From: Salminus brasiliensis
Taxonomy: Eukaryota; Chordata; Actinopteri; Characiformes; Bryconidae
Assembly (NCBI RefSeq): GCF_030463535.1
Contig: NC_132880.1
Location: forward strand, 40,429,842-40,493,841
DNA length: 64,000 bases
Direction of reading: 5' to 3'
Shown here piece by piece: positions 45,152 through 57,100 of the stretch; the first letter of the stretch is position 1, and the number at the start of each line of letters is the position of its first letter. The position numbers and the translations under genes are program-made. The notes beneath the pieces are model-generated. The model saw only the letters and a list, made by a program, of their open reading frames with translations, ran no database searches and was not told where the DNA came from.

Positions 45152-45652
45152 CACAATATGGACAAAAGTATTGGGACAGACCTCTTAATCATTGAATTTA
45201 GGTGTTTATTCATCCCCATTGCCACAGGTATATAAAATCGAGAACCTAGCCATGCCGTCTGCCTTTTTGTGAAACATTAGTGAGAGAATGGGTGGTATTA
45301 AAGAGCTCACTGAATTCCAGCGTAGTGCTGTAACAGGATGCCACTATTGCAACAGGTCAGTTTGTGAAATATGTGTGAGTGATATTATTGAAAAGTGGAA
45401 GCATTTAGAAACCACAATAACTCAGCCACAAAGTGTCAGACCATGTAAAGTTACAGAGCATGGTCTCAAAGCACTGAGGTGCCTGTTGCATAAAAGTGGC
45501 CAACGCTCTGCTGACTCAGTAACTGCAGAGCCCCATTCCTGCTGTTAGAGCTGCAAAGGGGGGCCTACTCTATATTAATGGCTATGGATTTAGAATGAAG
45601 TGCTCCTGCAAGTGTAATGTGTTGGCGTCCCAATACTTTTGTCCATATACTG
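45152..45652. mobile_element. Non-autonomous Tc1/mariner-like element (501 bp)
   Basis: Perfect 21-bp inverted repeats: left 45157-45177 (TATGGACAAAAGTATTGGGA + C) and right 45627-45647. A TA precedes the left end; the right TA is mutated to CA. Internally, a frame at 45288-45548 (MGGIKELTEFQRSAVTGCHY...) recalls the N-terminal region of a Tc1-like transposase but lacks the catalytic part. Confidence 0.85.
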
Positions 45653-45961
45653 CAATTCTAAGGCATGTTCAGACAGTAGAATACTGATTATTTTTATCTT
45701 ATTATTTTTGTCTTAGCGCTCTGGTGCCCATAGCTGCAAGCTAACTGAATCCAGGTATTGAGGTGCGTGGGTCAAGAGGAGTTACACAGTGTGTTGGGAG
45801 CTCAAACTGTATTATTGTGGTTAGTGTTTCTAAAGGGTCTTGCCCTTTATCCACGAGCAGAAAGGCTTCTGTCTGCTGTGCTTCACCCACCAGAGTTTAA
45901 ACAAGCAGTGCTGTCTGTCACCAACTGTTTACACCAGAGGGAAACCCAAGACGGGACAGCA

Positions 45962-45962
<1 letters not shown>

Positions 45963-46032
<70 letters not shown>
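45963..46032. repeat. (CT)n microsatellite
   Basis: About 33 CT units, followed by pyrimidine-rich sequence to about 46190 that includes a second copy of CTCTCTCTGTCTCGTTCA. Confidence 0.95.
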
Positions 46033-46036
<4 letters not shown>

Positions 46037-46986
46037 GTTCACTCACTCTCTTTATTCCTCTCTTTCAATTCTTCTCTCTAGTCCAGTGTCTCTCTCTCTC
46101 TGTCTCGTTCATGAGTTCATTTTTCTTATGTCCGACTCTCTCTCTTTTACTCGCTTCTCTTTTTCCTCTCCTCGGACACTTTTTTTCTTTGTATCGTATG
46201 CACCAGTAGGTCTGTGGGGTACCAGCATTATGCTCTAATGTATGGCTATATCATTGTTCCTGTCTGAAATATTACCGCGTATCACTGGCGTTGCAGTGAG
46301 TCAAAAATAGATCCAAGGCCTTTTTGAGCGAGAGGGCTTTTGATGGTCGCTGTTTCTATCATAAAGGTATCGTTCTGCAGTTTACTGCCTTAATTAAATG
46401 ACTGGAGGAACATGTCGAAAATCTAACCTTTTCCATTATCACCAGCCTCATGCTTGTGTTGCTCCTTAAACATGCCTGGGGTGTAACGAGGCCATGTTGG
46501 CATTAGTAGTGAGATTGTCAAGGTTACTACCCTTTCAATAGTCTTGTGTTTCAGGTCATGTCACTACTGGTCAGTGCCTGATAACATTATAGACCATATC
46601 ATGAAAAGCACCATATGATGATGAAGGTTTTGGAAATGAGCTGTAGAAAGTTTGAACTGATTTGAATTTACCAGCAGAAACCACCAGTGTGGATCTGACA
46701 GGACTCCTACTTCTGGTGTTTGTGGAGTTTAGTCTGGTGTCTCAGTCCAGTTTATTTGCTCCATATTGCCCTCAAACCAGGAGCAGCTCGCCCATCTAGG
46801 CTACGTCAACACTGCTTAAAGAGATTTAACGTTTTGGGGATTTGGGGATTTAGAGACCTCTCTGGTGAGAATGTGTAATTGCACAGAGCTTGAGCGGATG
46901 AATTTGAGGATTGCTAGTTTACGTTCCACTTCAGTGGAGTATTCAGAGAGAGGACAGTCAAAAACTGGTGAAGGAAATGTCCCAGT

Positions 46987-47215
46987 GGGGCAGTGGTGGC
47001 TAAGTGGGTAGTGATCCTGGCTATTGATAACAGGGTTGTGGGTTCTATACCTGTGCTCGGCAAGCTGCCACTGTTGGGTCCTTGAGCAAGGCCCTTCATT
47101 CTCTCCGCTCCCCCGGGTGCCGCAACAATGGCTGCCCACTGCTCCGGGCAAGTGTGTCCACTGTGTGTATTTTACTACAGTATGTGTGTGTGTCCAACAC
47201 AAATGGTATATGAAT
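46987..47215 (+). mobile_element. tRNA-derived SINE, family 2 (copy 2)
   Basis: Plus orientation. Exact polymerase III A box TGGCTAAGTGGG near 46996 and a one-mismatch B box GGTTCTATACC near 47040, then the body CCTTGAGCAAGGCCCTTCAT that matches the complement of 35830-36005. Confidence 0.85.
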
Positions 47216-48477
47216 TATGCACATGTGACATTGTTATGAGTATAATAACTGTGTTTATTTTGAACCATTTAAATGCTCAGACATATTGTTACTGCCTACA
47301 GAGAAATACATGCATATCCACAATAGTAACTTTTTAGTTGAATAATGAATGCAGGTTACTAAATAAATTGCCATGTGAAACTGTATTCTGGGTTTTTGAG
47401 CATATCGTTTTGTTCACTTATGATGAAATATTGTTTCTGTGAGGTGCAGCGATACAGAAATACAGTAGAGTCCCGTAGCTAAGTAAAGCATGCACTCAGT
47501 CAGGGAGATATTTAGGTGATCGTATAGGTTGTGTTCACGAAACGAAAGCGAGGAAAGCTTGAACTTTTCTGAGAATAGAAATGAGCTCTGTTTTTGCAAC
47601 AGAGGCAAAAAAAGTGCATATAGGTAAAACAGCTGTAACACAGGTAGACTGTAGCTAATCACAAAAAATAAAATTACCTGCTTAGCAAGAAAAAAGCCAA
47701 CACAGCTCACTGCTGAATGCTTCCGGGTCACGGGGCTCTCACCTTCTTTTACACATCAAGCCAGTGTTCGTCCTGGTTTCAACAAGGACTCTTTCTCTTG
47801 TCATGCTCACCAGTTCGCAGTAGCTTTCGCAGTAACCATTCTGTTTGTATCAGTGCCGTTAGCACACTGTGGGTTTTCATTGGCTGTGCATGTGATGTCA
47901 GTTCGTAAAAACGTGACGTAGGCAGAAAAACTCCCTCGAAAATCAACCAGACACCTCTGTTGTTAGAATGACGCTGCAGGGATGGTTGCGCCAGCACACA
48001 TGGGACATAATGAGATTTGATATTCCCTATGTTTGATGGGTCTGATTGGTTTTGCCTAAACAGTTCATCCTTCTGTTAACAAATTAGCTGCGCACTAGCA
48101 TGCCTGAATGGAGTGGATGGATCAAATCTTTTGTGCAATTTAATTCTAGAGGAACTTTAAATTCTAGAGGACTCTGATTGGTCAGGTATCATCACTTTTT
48201 AACACTGTATAGCAATTTTAAGCCAATTAATCAAATTAATCTCCCAACCAATCACTGTTCAGTTGCTGCCTCTAATCAGTTCATTGTTGAGAGAGGGGGA
48301 CACTCAAGCACAGCTTCTCAGAACAAACCAATTCAGACGAGCTATCCTGATCATCCTGAAGGTGCTGGAGTTTTCATTTTATTTCTGCCGCTGTATCTGG
48401 AAGACCACATGCACAGCTCAGTGTTTAAATTATTAACAAGCCGTCTAATGAAAGCTACACTTCATATATTAGTTGGC

Positions 48478-48692
48478 GATTGGTGTGGCGCAACACGTAA
48501 CACCAGCCCTTGCCAGTTAACTGCCACACCGTGTAGGAGACTGGGGTTGGGTTCCGGGTCTGGCTGATTACGCTGCGGTACACCAATAAGGCAAGCCTCC
48601 TAACACCACATTGGCCCACCTCTGTAATTCAAGTTACTTTGTAATTCGCTCTGGATAAGAGCATCAGCTTAATACCATAAATGTAAATATGG
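48478..48692 (+). mobile_element. tRNA-derived SINE, family 1 (copy 3)
   Basis: TTGGTGTGGCGCAACACGTA head, B-box region diverged to GGGTTCCGGGTC, then the shared body (CACATTGGCCCACCT) and tail (TCGCTCTGGATAAGAGCATC) ending in TAAATGTAAAT. More diverged than the copy at 7027. Confidence 0.8.
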
Positions 48693-49192
48693 GTTACTGT
48701 TAATGGTGTAACACAGATTAGATAATCCTGTGGTTCAGGATGCACGTGAATCATGGATTAATCATCAAAGTTCAAACCTAAGAGTGTGGATTACAGTTTT
48801 ACTGCTGCTCTTACTTTATACAGTATTAATTCACCAAATCTGGACACAGAGCCACACATGCTGTTTCACAGCCTACAAAGTGTGCTACATAGGGAAAAGG
48901 GGGTCATTTAAGACAGAGCCTCAGAGAGTAAACACTGCATGCTGCTTTTTGGAAGAGTGAAAGAAGAAATAAGAGTTCTTTCACAGATTAAACTCTAGGG
49001 GATCTTCTGCACGCGGCTCGGATGCGGACAGTTCTTGGAAATGCAGCTCCACGGGTTAGGAGGATACACAGTGAGGTCAGTTATTAAAAGCTCTAGTTGT
49101 CGGTAGTCACGGCTCCCTGTTACAATCAGAAAGAGAGTGTCTGATGTGCAAATAATTTGCTCCACTCAACTGTTACATCACAAATAGGCCAT

Positions 49193-49605
49193 GCCAAAAT
49201 TAAAGTCACTAATCCAAAAAAAACAGACCATGTCAACATAAAAGTCACTAATACAAATGAACAAACTGAGCGTCTCTAAATAAAAGTCACTAATATGAAC
49301 GAACCATATTATTCACTAATACAAACGAACAAACAGACCATGTAAAAAATAAAAGTAACTAATACAATATATATAAATATATTGTATTAAAATATATCTT
49401 ATATAAATGAACAGACAGTCTCTAAATAAAAGTCACTAATATGAATGAACAGACTGCATCAAAATAAAAGTCACTAATACAAACAAACCATATCAAAATT
49501 ATTCACTAATACATATGAACAAACAGACCATGTGAAAATAAAAGTCGCTAATACAAACTAACAGATCTTAACATAATAAACATAATACAAACAAACCGAT
49601 CATGT
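49193..49605. repeat. Degenerate AT-rich minisatellite
   Basis: About ten diverged copies of a 35-50-bp unit with core AATAAAAGTCACTAATACAA, alternating with GAACAAACAGACCATGT. An AT palindrome-like stretch (ATATATAAATATATTG) is at 49367-49385. Confidence 0.85.
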
Positions 49606-50432
49606 CAAAATTTTCTGCTATAAACATAGAACTAAAAATAATAAAAGCTAAAATTTACAGGCACTAAAATCACATTTGTCTCCCTGTGGTTTTTTTGCTG
49701 ATCCAAATAATTATCCGATCCATGACTCAAAAATCGAGATCCGACCCATACTGTGAGATTTGTGATCCATTACACCACTAGTTACTGTATTTGCTTACAT
49801 TAATTTGAAAGTGTTGTCTAATGCTAAATAATGTCACAGCACAGTGATACAGTCAGTTGGTGAGTTAGCTGAGTTAGCTTTTCTTAACGTAGCTGTTGTC
49901 AGGTTGATAAATTAGTCACATTAAACAGGACTGCAGTGCTCGCTATGTGCAAATATAAATACATTTTCACTCGCACAAATGCCTTCATTTATATTGAACC
50001 ATCAATGACATTGAGTGTCCTTGTTTTGCTTGAAACTGGACTATATTTATACTGAATCAGTTCTTAGATGTATATATACAGAAAATGCTGAATTGACTAT
50101 TTTTGCTTAATGTTTTAAATGTATTTTTGTGCTTTTCACATTTCCTTGGTGCTACATTTTAGTCTGTTGGCACAACTGATATAGGCACCAAGTGACTCCA
50201 TGCCCTCTCACCCACTTGGCATATTTTTTGTCTCTGTAATGCTGCTTAATACCTAAACATGACCACCAGCTGGCAATGAAGCAAACCCAGAAGAATGACC
50301 AAGATACAGTCATCAGTCTTCCTGAGATCTTGGTCCCAATGATGTTGCTAACTTTGCTAAGCAGTTGGGAATCACTGCTACCCACACTGGGTTCTGGGTT
50401 GCGTAGCTCCGATGTGAGGTTCTTCTAGATCA

Positions 50433-50489
50433 CTTAATTAGGTTTGCAATTAAGCACAGAGTATAAATGTCTCCTTTACTTAATTAGGT
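50433..50489. promoter_or_regulatory. Paired homeodomain-type sites
   Basis: The 11-mer CTTAATTAGGT occurs twice, at 50433-50443 and 50479-50489, 46 bp apart, with TTGCAATTAAGC between. These are candidate homeodomain binding sites in a non-repetitive part of kcnq4 intron 1. Confidence 0.3.
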
Positions 50490-52109
50490 CTGTGAGTGGG
50501 GAGCAAGCAGCTGAATGGGGGGAGGGGGTCTTCCTCCCTCAGGGTGCTGTTCTTTTGGCATGGCTGCTGGAACAGGATAGATGAAATTGCTGTTTCATGG
50601 CATTAGCACACTTCCTCTCACACTCAGCGCTCAGTCCCAGCTGGTGCACAAGAAAAGCCTTTGCTTCTCACGATGTTGAGCATGTCCTTCGTATTAAAAG
50701 CCCGGGCTGGAGTCGAGATGACCCATGTTTTGACTAAAGCTCCAGCAGTGGAAAAGTCATGTCTAAGAGACCAGAACAAAGCACTTTGTTCTCCAGGCTT
50801 ATGTTGGGTGAAAGTGGAGTCGTTAAAAGCAGATCATGCTGGGAACACCTGCTGTTCTTCCAGAAAATCCACCGCTGACAAATTCCTCTGGTCATGAACC
50901 TGATATGTTGCTAGGACATGGGTGGGAGTCCTAACACTTCATAAGGGTCCAAACAAAGGCCTGGCAGCCTTTAAAAAGGGTTTCTTCCCCAAAAGACACA
51001 ACTTTCCTCTTTCACCCTACATTTTCCAGATCTTGTCTTGTACTCCTGTAGAAAGATGGCGGGAATGGTTTAAGTTGTTCTCATTTTACAACTCAGTGCG
51101 ATTATTTGTGTGAGTGGAGTGTGCGGGGTGTTCAGAATGTGAGAACTTGTTCTGTAAACTAAGCAATTGCCTGTGATCCAGCTTGAGCAGGATCAAACCT
51201 CTGGCCTCTGGCCTCCTCTATTTCCTCTCACACCGCATATAGAAAATCACATGGTGATTTCAACTGACCCTTAACATTCAAGGCCTTTCTATTTCTCCTA
51301 CTGTTCTTCACATTACTGGAGGCTATAAACGGGATAGTGGTGCTGATTACTCTTGAACACCAGGATACAGGTGCCGTATGGAGTCCTAGGTGGAGCAGGC
51401 TCTAATGTCTCTGTTTTTCTTTTGTGCTTTTGAGCAAGTGCCCATGACCCCATACTGACCATAGCGTACTGTGGCACAAACCCACAGCATCCTGAAACAA
51501 TAAACTAAAGAAATTTCAGGTAGAATAATGACTGAGCGCTTGTGGAAACATAAAGCCAATTGTTTTTGCATATTTAGGCATATTTTAGTGCTTTAGCTTT
51601 ACCTGGAAAAAGAACCATATTGCTCCTTCGGACCCTTTCCCAAACTTCACAAAGTCAGCCCGAAATAACTGCCTGCTCCATTTCTTAAAATGCTGCCCAC
51701 ATCCATTGAATTTGGGTTAATAAATATCTAAATAATAAACACGTGCTCACTCAGTACAAACACAGTCTGGTCCAGAGAGGAACTGTGCGTGTAAGAGAGG
51801 CCTTACTGCTCGCTTTGCTGTTATGCTCTTTAATAATGCATCATTTGTGCTTTTAAAGAAATGACTCAGCAATCACAAATCCGATCAGCATAGGACCCTT
51901 CCCTGGAAAGGTCATTGATTTTTCACCAGGGTGGCAAGTGCCTCGTCAGGTCCGGCCTGGTCTTGATATCGCCCAGAGATCTTAGAGACACAGCGTCTAC
52001 AGTGATAGTCACACTCTGAGTGTGACTACCAGACTTAAGCATAGTGGTGCCAAGCCACAAGCCCCTGGCGACAGCAGCAAGAAAAATCTCCCTCAGAGTG
52101 AGGGTGAGT

Positions 52110-52349
52110 GAACACCAACCATCATTTCACTGCTCCACAGCTCAATGCTGGAGGGCTTTATACCCCTCTAGCCCACATCTGGCATTAGGCATGGTGCAAA
52201 TATGTTGAGGTTTATCTGCATCCAAAGAGTCCTATTCTATTGGCAGTACTTCTCTACAGGGACTACACAAGCTGTGTGTGTATGTACAACCTAAAGTGGC
52301 TGAATACATTTATTAGAATGGCTGTACACAAACATTTGGACATATAGTG
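52110..52349. mobile_element. Tc1-like non-autonomous element, 3' part
   Basis: Ends with CAAACATTTGGACATATAGTG followed by TA, a Tc1-type terminal repeat and target. Body motifs match 3880-4145 (CTGGCATTAGGCATGGTG, TGGCAGTACTTCTCTACAGG). The left end is not seen. Confidence 0.65.
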
Positions 52350-53699
52350 TATATGCAAAATGATGTGTAGCAGGAAGATGAATGTGAAAGGGGTTAAGGG
52401 GTTAAAATAACAGTTTTCTCTTCGCTGTTCACTCTTCTGTAGATTCTGCAGGTTCTGTTGATTTTCAGTTCTTGGGTCCGTTGAAAGCACACAGTGAATG
52501 CCCAAAATTAGGAATGAACCATTCACCTCATCTGTTATTCCTCTCTCAGCCCCTTCAGGGCCGCTTGTTTGACTCATGCTTGACTCCACATGCATTCAGG
52601 ACAGCTTTTCCAACCTGCTGTATATTTTCTCCCGTGTGTCTCCCTATGCTGTCCTGCCATTTTAACGTATCCCACCATTTAACTTTTTTACGATACGATC
52701 AGGTGAGGTCAGTGGAGATGGATTCTGTTTATGAGAGCATCAGCTTAAACCCTCATTATTTATAGATGGAGGAAGAGATGGACCACAACGCTCTCTCTGC
52801 AGCTCCTGTCCACACAACAGGAGATGATACACAGCCTGTCAGACACAGGCATGGCCCAGACCGCCGGCCAGCTACCCTAATGAGCCTTGAATATCACGCT
52901 GGCCTGAAGGGTAGCGAGCGGAGGCGGTGAATTACAGGTGTGTGTGCGTGTGTGTGTGTGCGTGCAGGGCACAGCATGGTAAGCTCAGGTCAGTGGAGTG
53001 GAATGTGTCACCTGGACGACTATAAATATGTGAGAAGTGCTCTTAACCCACGCAAGCGTGTGCTGACTGTACTGCTCCCGCCATCACGTTCACCTCAACC
53101 ACTGCAAGTAGGGGGTTATTCTGTTGTAGTGGGGCTTAATGGACCTGAATTGCCTGTAATTCTGCTAAAAGTTTGCCCCCCCCCCCCATAGACACCTTAA
53201 GACTGGCACTTTCTTTTCATTGCTAACCCCTCAAACTTGCAGTTAATGCTGGCTTGCTATAACTTTATATGAATTATTTCTAATGTTCTTTAAAACAGCA
53301 AAAGAGGAGACATTGTATTTATGATGACTGAAATATTGTATTTATGATTAATTTTGTTTTGAAAAGTTATTGTTGTGTTTAAAGGTTTTTGTGCAAGGAT
53401 TCAGTGATGTGGAATTTTTGGAAGGATGGTGATATTTCATATTTACCCAGTATCCAATATTATGTACATTTGCCAATAAACAAACTGTTAAAAATGTTAA
53501 ATTAAATGTAAAGTAAATTATTGTAATTACAATTGCAGTAATTACAGAGTGAAATATACATACACTCATCGTGGACATGGATGTCATCTTTAATAGGAAA
53601 AAGTTATATTTATTATTTATAGCAAAAAAATATTTTTTAAACTTGCCAAGGCCTCTTAACTTTCTGGTAGTGATCATGATTGACTACAGTTGGAAGCTG

Positions 53700-54480
53700 A
53701 TTTGTTTGACCAAGGTCCAAGGTAGATGATCGTAGGTTTACACAGTCAGGAATGTCTTTTGGAGCCGTTTCGAAGCCACTTCTAAATCACGATTCTAAAA
53801 TCACATCGATAAAACAATTGTATGTTAGTTATAGGGAGGTATAGTACTGTGCCAATGTCTGCAAGAAGGCCCAAACTGAAATTGGTTTGCATGGTTAGGA
53901 ACAACCAAAGAATCGCAAAGGCACAGGCCTGCCATGAACAGGACATTGCTGGACCATCAGTGTCGCTGTCTGAGTGAGAATTGACTGAAAGGCTGCCATC
54001 CAAGAAAGAAGCCCTTGAGCCAAAACCAACACTCTCAAGCTCAGTTGAAATTTGCAGCTGACTACACTGACAGGGAAAGAGCCTTCAGGAGGAACATTCA
54101 TGATCAGGTGAGACAATGATATTTGGAAGAGTAAATATGAGATCTTTAGCTCAAAGAAAGCTTCCCAACTGTTAAGCACGGTGGTAGTAGCACTTTGCTC
54201 TGGGTCTGTTGCTACCAGTGGAACTGGTACATTTTACAAAGTGGATAGAATAATGAAGATGCCATCAGTTAGACATTTGAAACTCGGACACAATTGGATG
54301 TTCCAACAGGACAGTGACCCCAAACACATATTCAAGGTGGTTGTGGCATGGATAAGGCAGGCTAACATTGCGCTTTTGGAATGGCCTACCCAAAGTCCTG
54401 ACCTCAACTTTATTGAAAAGTGCAGGTAAACCAGTGACTTTAACTACCAGTTCTGCCAGGTATGCAATCCAAAGCTACCA
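53700..54480 (+). pseudogene. Tc1-like transposase pseudogene
   Basis: Plus orientation. An open frame at 54181-54429 encodes the second half of a Tc1 transposase DDE domain: LGHNWMFQQDSDPKHIFKV contains the second catalytic Asp region, and LLEWPTQSPDLNFIEK contains the third acidic residue region. Upstream sequence (53880-54150) carries degraded earlier parts in broken frames. No intact terminal repeats were located. The element is dead. Confidence 0.75.
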
Positions 54481-54959
54481 AAGGTGTGGGCTCAATGGAC
54501 AACTTGCTGAAGGACATTTATCTAAATATAATATGTGCTGCATGTATTTTATATGTTTTATATTGTATGTATTATTTTGATCCTAAGATGATTTCAGAAA
54601 ACCTCTAAAATGAAATGTTATTAACCAAATGTTTTTTTTTATTACTGTTAGAGTGTGTAGTAACTCATTCTGCTCCAGAAAAAGAACAGTAAAAAATCAC
54701 TGAAAGCTCAATATTGCTGTTCATGTAAGCGATGAGTGTAAGTACACTTGCAACCACTGAACTGGTGGAATTTTATTTACATAATAAGGTCATGTTTAGT
54801 CAAATGTTTACCAAAATGGCAATAATAACTAGACTTCTCAGAATGAATGAACTTCATTTCACTGGAAGCAGCTTCCCTGCCTTTTGTTTTCGCAGTTCAG
54901 GTAGGCTTTTGATTTTGTTTACTTGATGACTAAGGAGAGTGAAGCTTATCATATGGAGA

Positions 54960-55200
54960 GAGGAGCTGGAAGTAAAACACTTTCTGCACATCATCTCCAT
55001 TTAACCTGCGAGCCTGTGCGCAGCCCCCTCCCTCTCCTTTTTTATTGCTTCACAGCAGCGGAGTGTGTAAATTCTGCCCCATTAAAGACCTCCAATAGCC
55101 CCTTATTTAGTTATCACTCTCGCCTCCCTCGTCGGCTTTACTGGATTATTATCTCTTTTTCTCACACCGTTTTTAATTGAGCCTGAAGCTGCAGATTGTG
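54960..55200. promoter_or_regulatory. Candidate conserved non-coding element
   Basis: Non-repetitive, non-coding, GC-balanced segment with several homeodomain-like cores (TTTAATTGAG, CCATTAAAG). It stands out from transposon-derived neighbours. Purely a compositional impression. Confidence 0.2.
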
Positions 55201-56319
55201 CTACAGCACACCCTGTACCTCAATGCCACTTTGTTTAGTTGGTGAACGCCTAGGATCAGGGTATGGAAGGCTGCCAAAAAGTCATCTTTGGAGTTGGGCA
55301 ATAGTCAAAGTCTGTTTCCTTTATACATTAAAATGAGATGAACCTTTTGAACCATTTCCTGCTTAAGCAGAACATCCCTAGAATGCGCTTCCACAAAAAG
55401 TTCTGTAATGGTTTTAACCTGGTGATTCAGTCTAATGCAGTAGCTGTAATATCGGTATTACAATTACAATGCCTGTGTAATTCCTATTTCACGTCATTGA
55501 TCCCCAAAATCCTAATTAGCCGTAAACCTTGCCCCAAAGGTTTTCTCCAGAATAACCTGGAATAAAATTGAGCTCCATTAAAAGTTCAAAAGTTTGTCAT
55601 TTCCTATAGAATGTTTAATCTACATGTATATAATAGTAAGTCATATAATAAAATATCCCTTAAGAAAAGCAGGCCTGAGCTGTTCAACAGAGCAGTCCCT
55701 TCTTCCTTTCCTTTCTTCAGCTGGCTGTGTTTTAGTTCTTCTCTCCATCCAAACAATGTTAAGGTTCTGTAATTAATGGTTTTTCATATAATCACTCAGA
55801 TCTAAGCCAGGGACCATTTAAAAGCTTTCATTTTTAGACTATGCCTTTGAAATCTGCCCCTTAACAGATGTAATGATGGTCATTGTCAGCACTTGTGAGT
55901 AGGAGTTTTGAGAGCATGATCTCAGAAACAAGCTGCACTCCAGTTGAATGGCAAAGAAAGTCACATTATCACACAAAAGCTGCAAGACTTAAACTCTGAA
56001 TTCACTCAAACATACACTCTTAAAAATAAAGGTGCCAAATGGGTTCTTCAGATTGATGCCATAGAAGAACCACTTTTGAAGCTAAAAAAGAAGCTAGAAC
56101 CGAAGCATTGTATACCAAAGGTTCTACTTATCCAAACCAAGAACGGAGTTCAGATGAGACCCTGTTTTTCCAAGGCTATAGCTGAAGGCTGAAGCTCAGC
56201 AGAGTGAGGTAAATTAGGTGTATGCTGGGAACACTCTCTGTATCTGCACTCCTGTCTGCTGTTGTTTATGGAGGCTTTGACTCACTTCATTATGTGTCAT
56301 TATCGGAGAAGCAGCATCC

Positions 56320-56510
56320 ACAGGAGGCCTTGAATGCGGCTGCCCCTTTGAAGAGACCCGCTCTTTTTTCACGCGGGACGTGCACGAAAAGCTAACATCT
56401 AATTGAGCAAAAAACGAGATTAGTGTCAGAGTAATTAGATTGCATTAACGTAGAGCAGGTGATTTGGTAGGATTAGGGCTATCTGCTTCTGGAGCCGAGG
56501 CTGTTTGGAT
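56320..56510. promoter_or_regulatory. Candidate intronic enhancer (dense homeodomain/E-box sites)
   Basis: Non-repetitive segment with overlapping ATCTAATTGAGC, GTAATTAGATTGCATTAACG and an E-box-like GCAGGTG. The site density resembles conserved developmental enhancers. Conservation is untested. Confidence 0.3.
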
Positions 56511-56879
56511 AGAAGAGCATCAGAGACTGGTACATGGGCATACCCACAGGTCCCCCCTCCCCTCTCTCACTAGAGTGGATAGGTGTCTATGGCACACAGC
56601 ACTCATTATACTGTACTAAATAATATTGTGTGTGTGTATATATAGTCTATGTGATGTTACTGTCAAATAAACCTTGTATCTCCATTTTTGCAGTTTTTCA
56701 CACACATCATTTCATGATGAATAGAATAATCGAAATGCTCCAAAATTACTTTCTTTAAAAAATCTTTTTACATTGTCTTTAATTTAATGCAAAGAAGGTT
56801 TTTGCCTTCTGCTGTAAAGTTGCCAGTTTGGAGATATGAAGGTTTTGCTTGACAGTGGCGAGATTATACTTGTATTATG

Positions 56880-57100
56880 ATACAGGATGGGTCAGAGCGT
56901 CTTCAGAACATCAGGCAGGTCTTGTGGGGTTTTCCAGGGATGCAGTGGATAGTACCTACCAAAAGTGTTCCAAGATAATACAACTGGTGAACCGCAACAT
57001 GGTCATGGTCACCTACGGCTCATTAATTCCATCCATGAAGATCCATGGATCACACAACTTCCAGGACTTAAAGGATCTGCTGCAAACACCTAGATATACC
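56880..57100 (+). mobile_element. Tc1-like transposon remnant (copy C)
   Basis: Motifs GGGTCAGAGCGTCTTCAGAA, CATCAGGCAGGTCTTGTGGG, GGTCATGGTCACCTACGGCT and GACTTAAAGGATCTGCTG follow the order in copies B and D. Both ends are lost. Confidence 0.65.
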
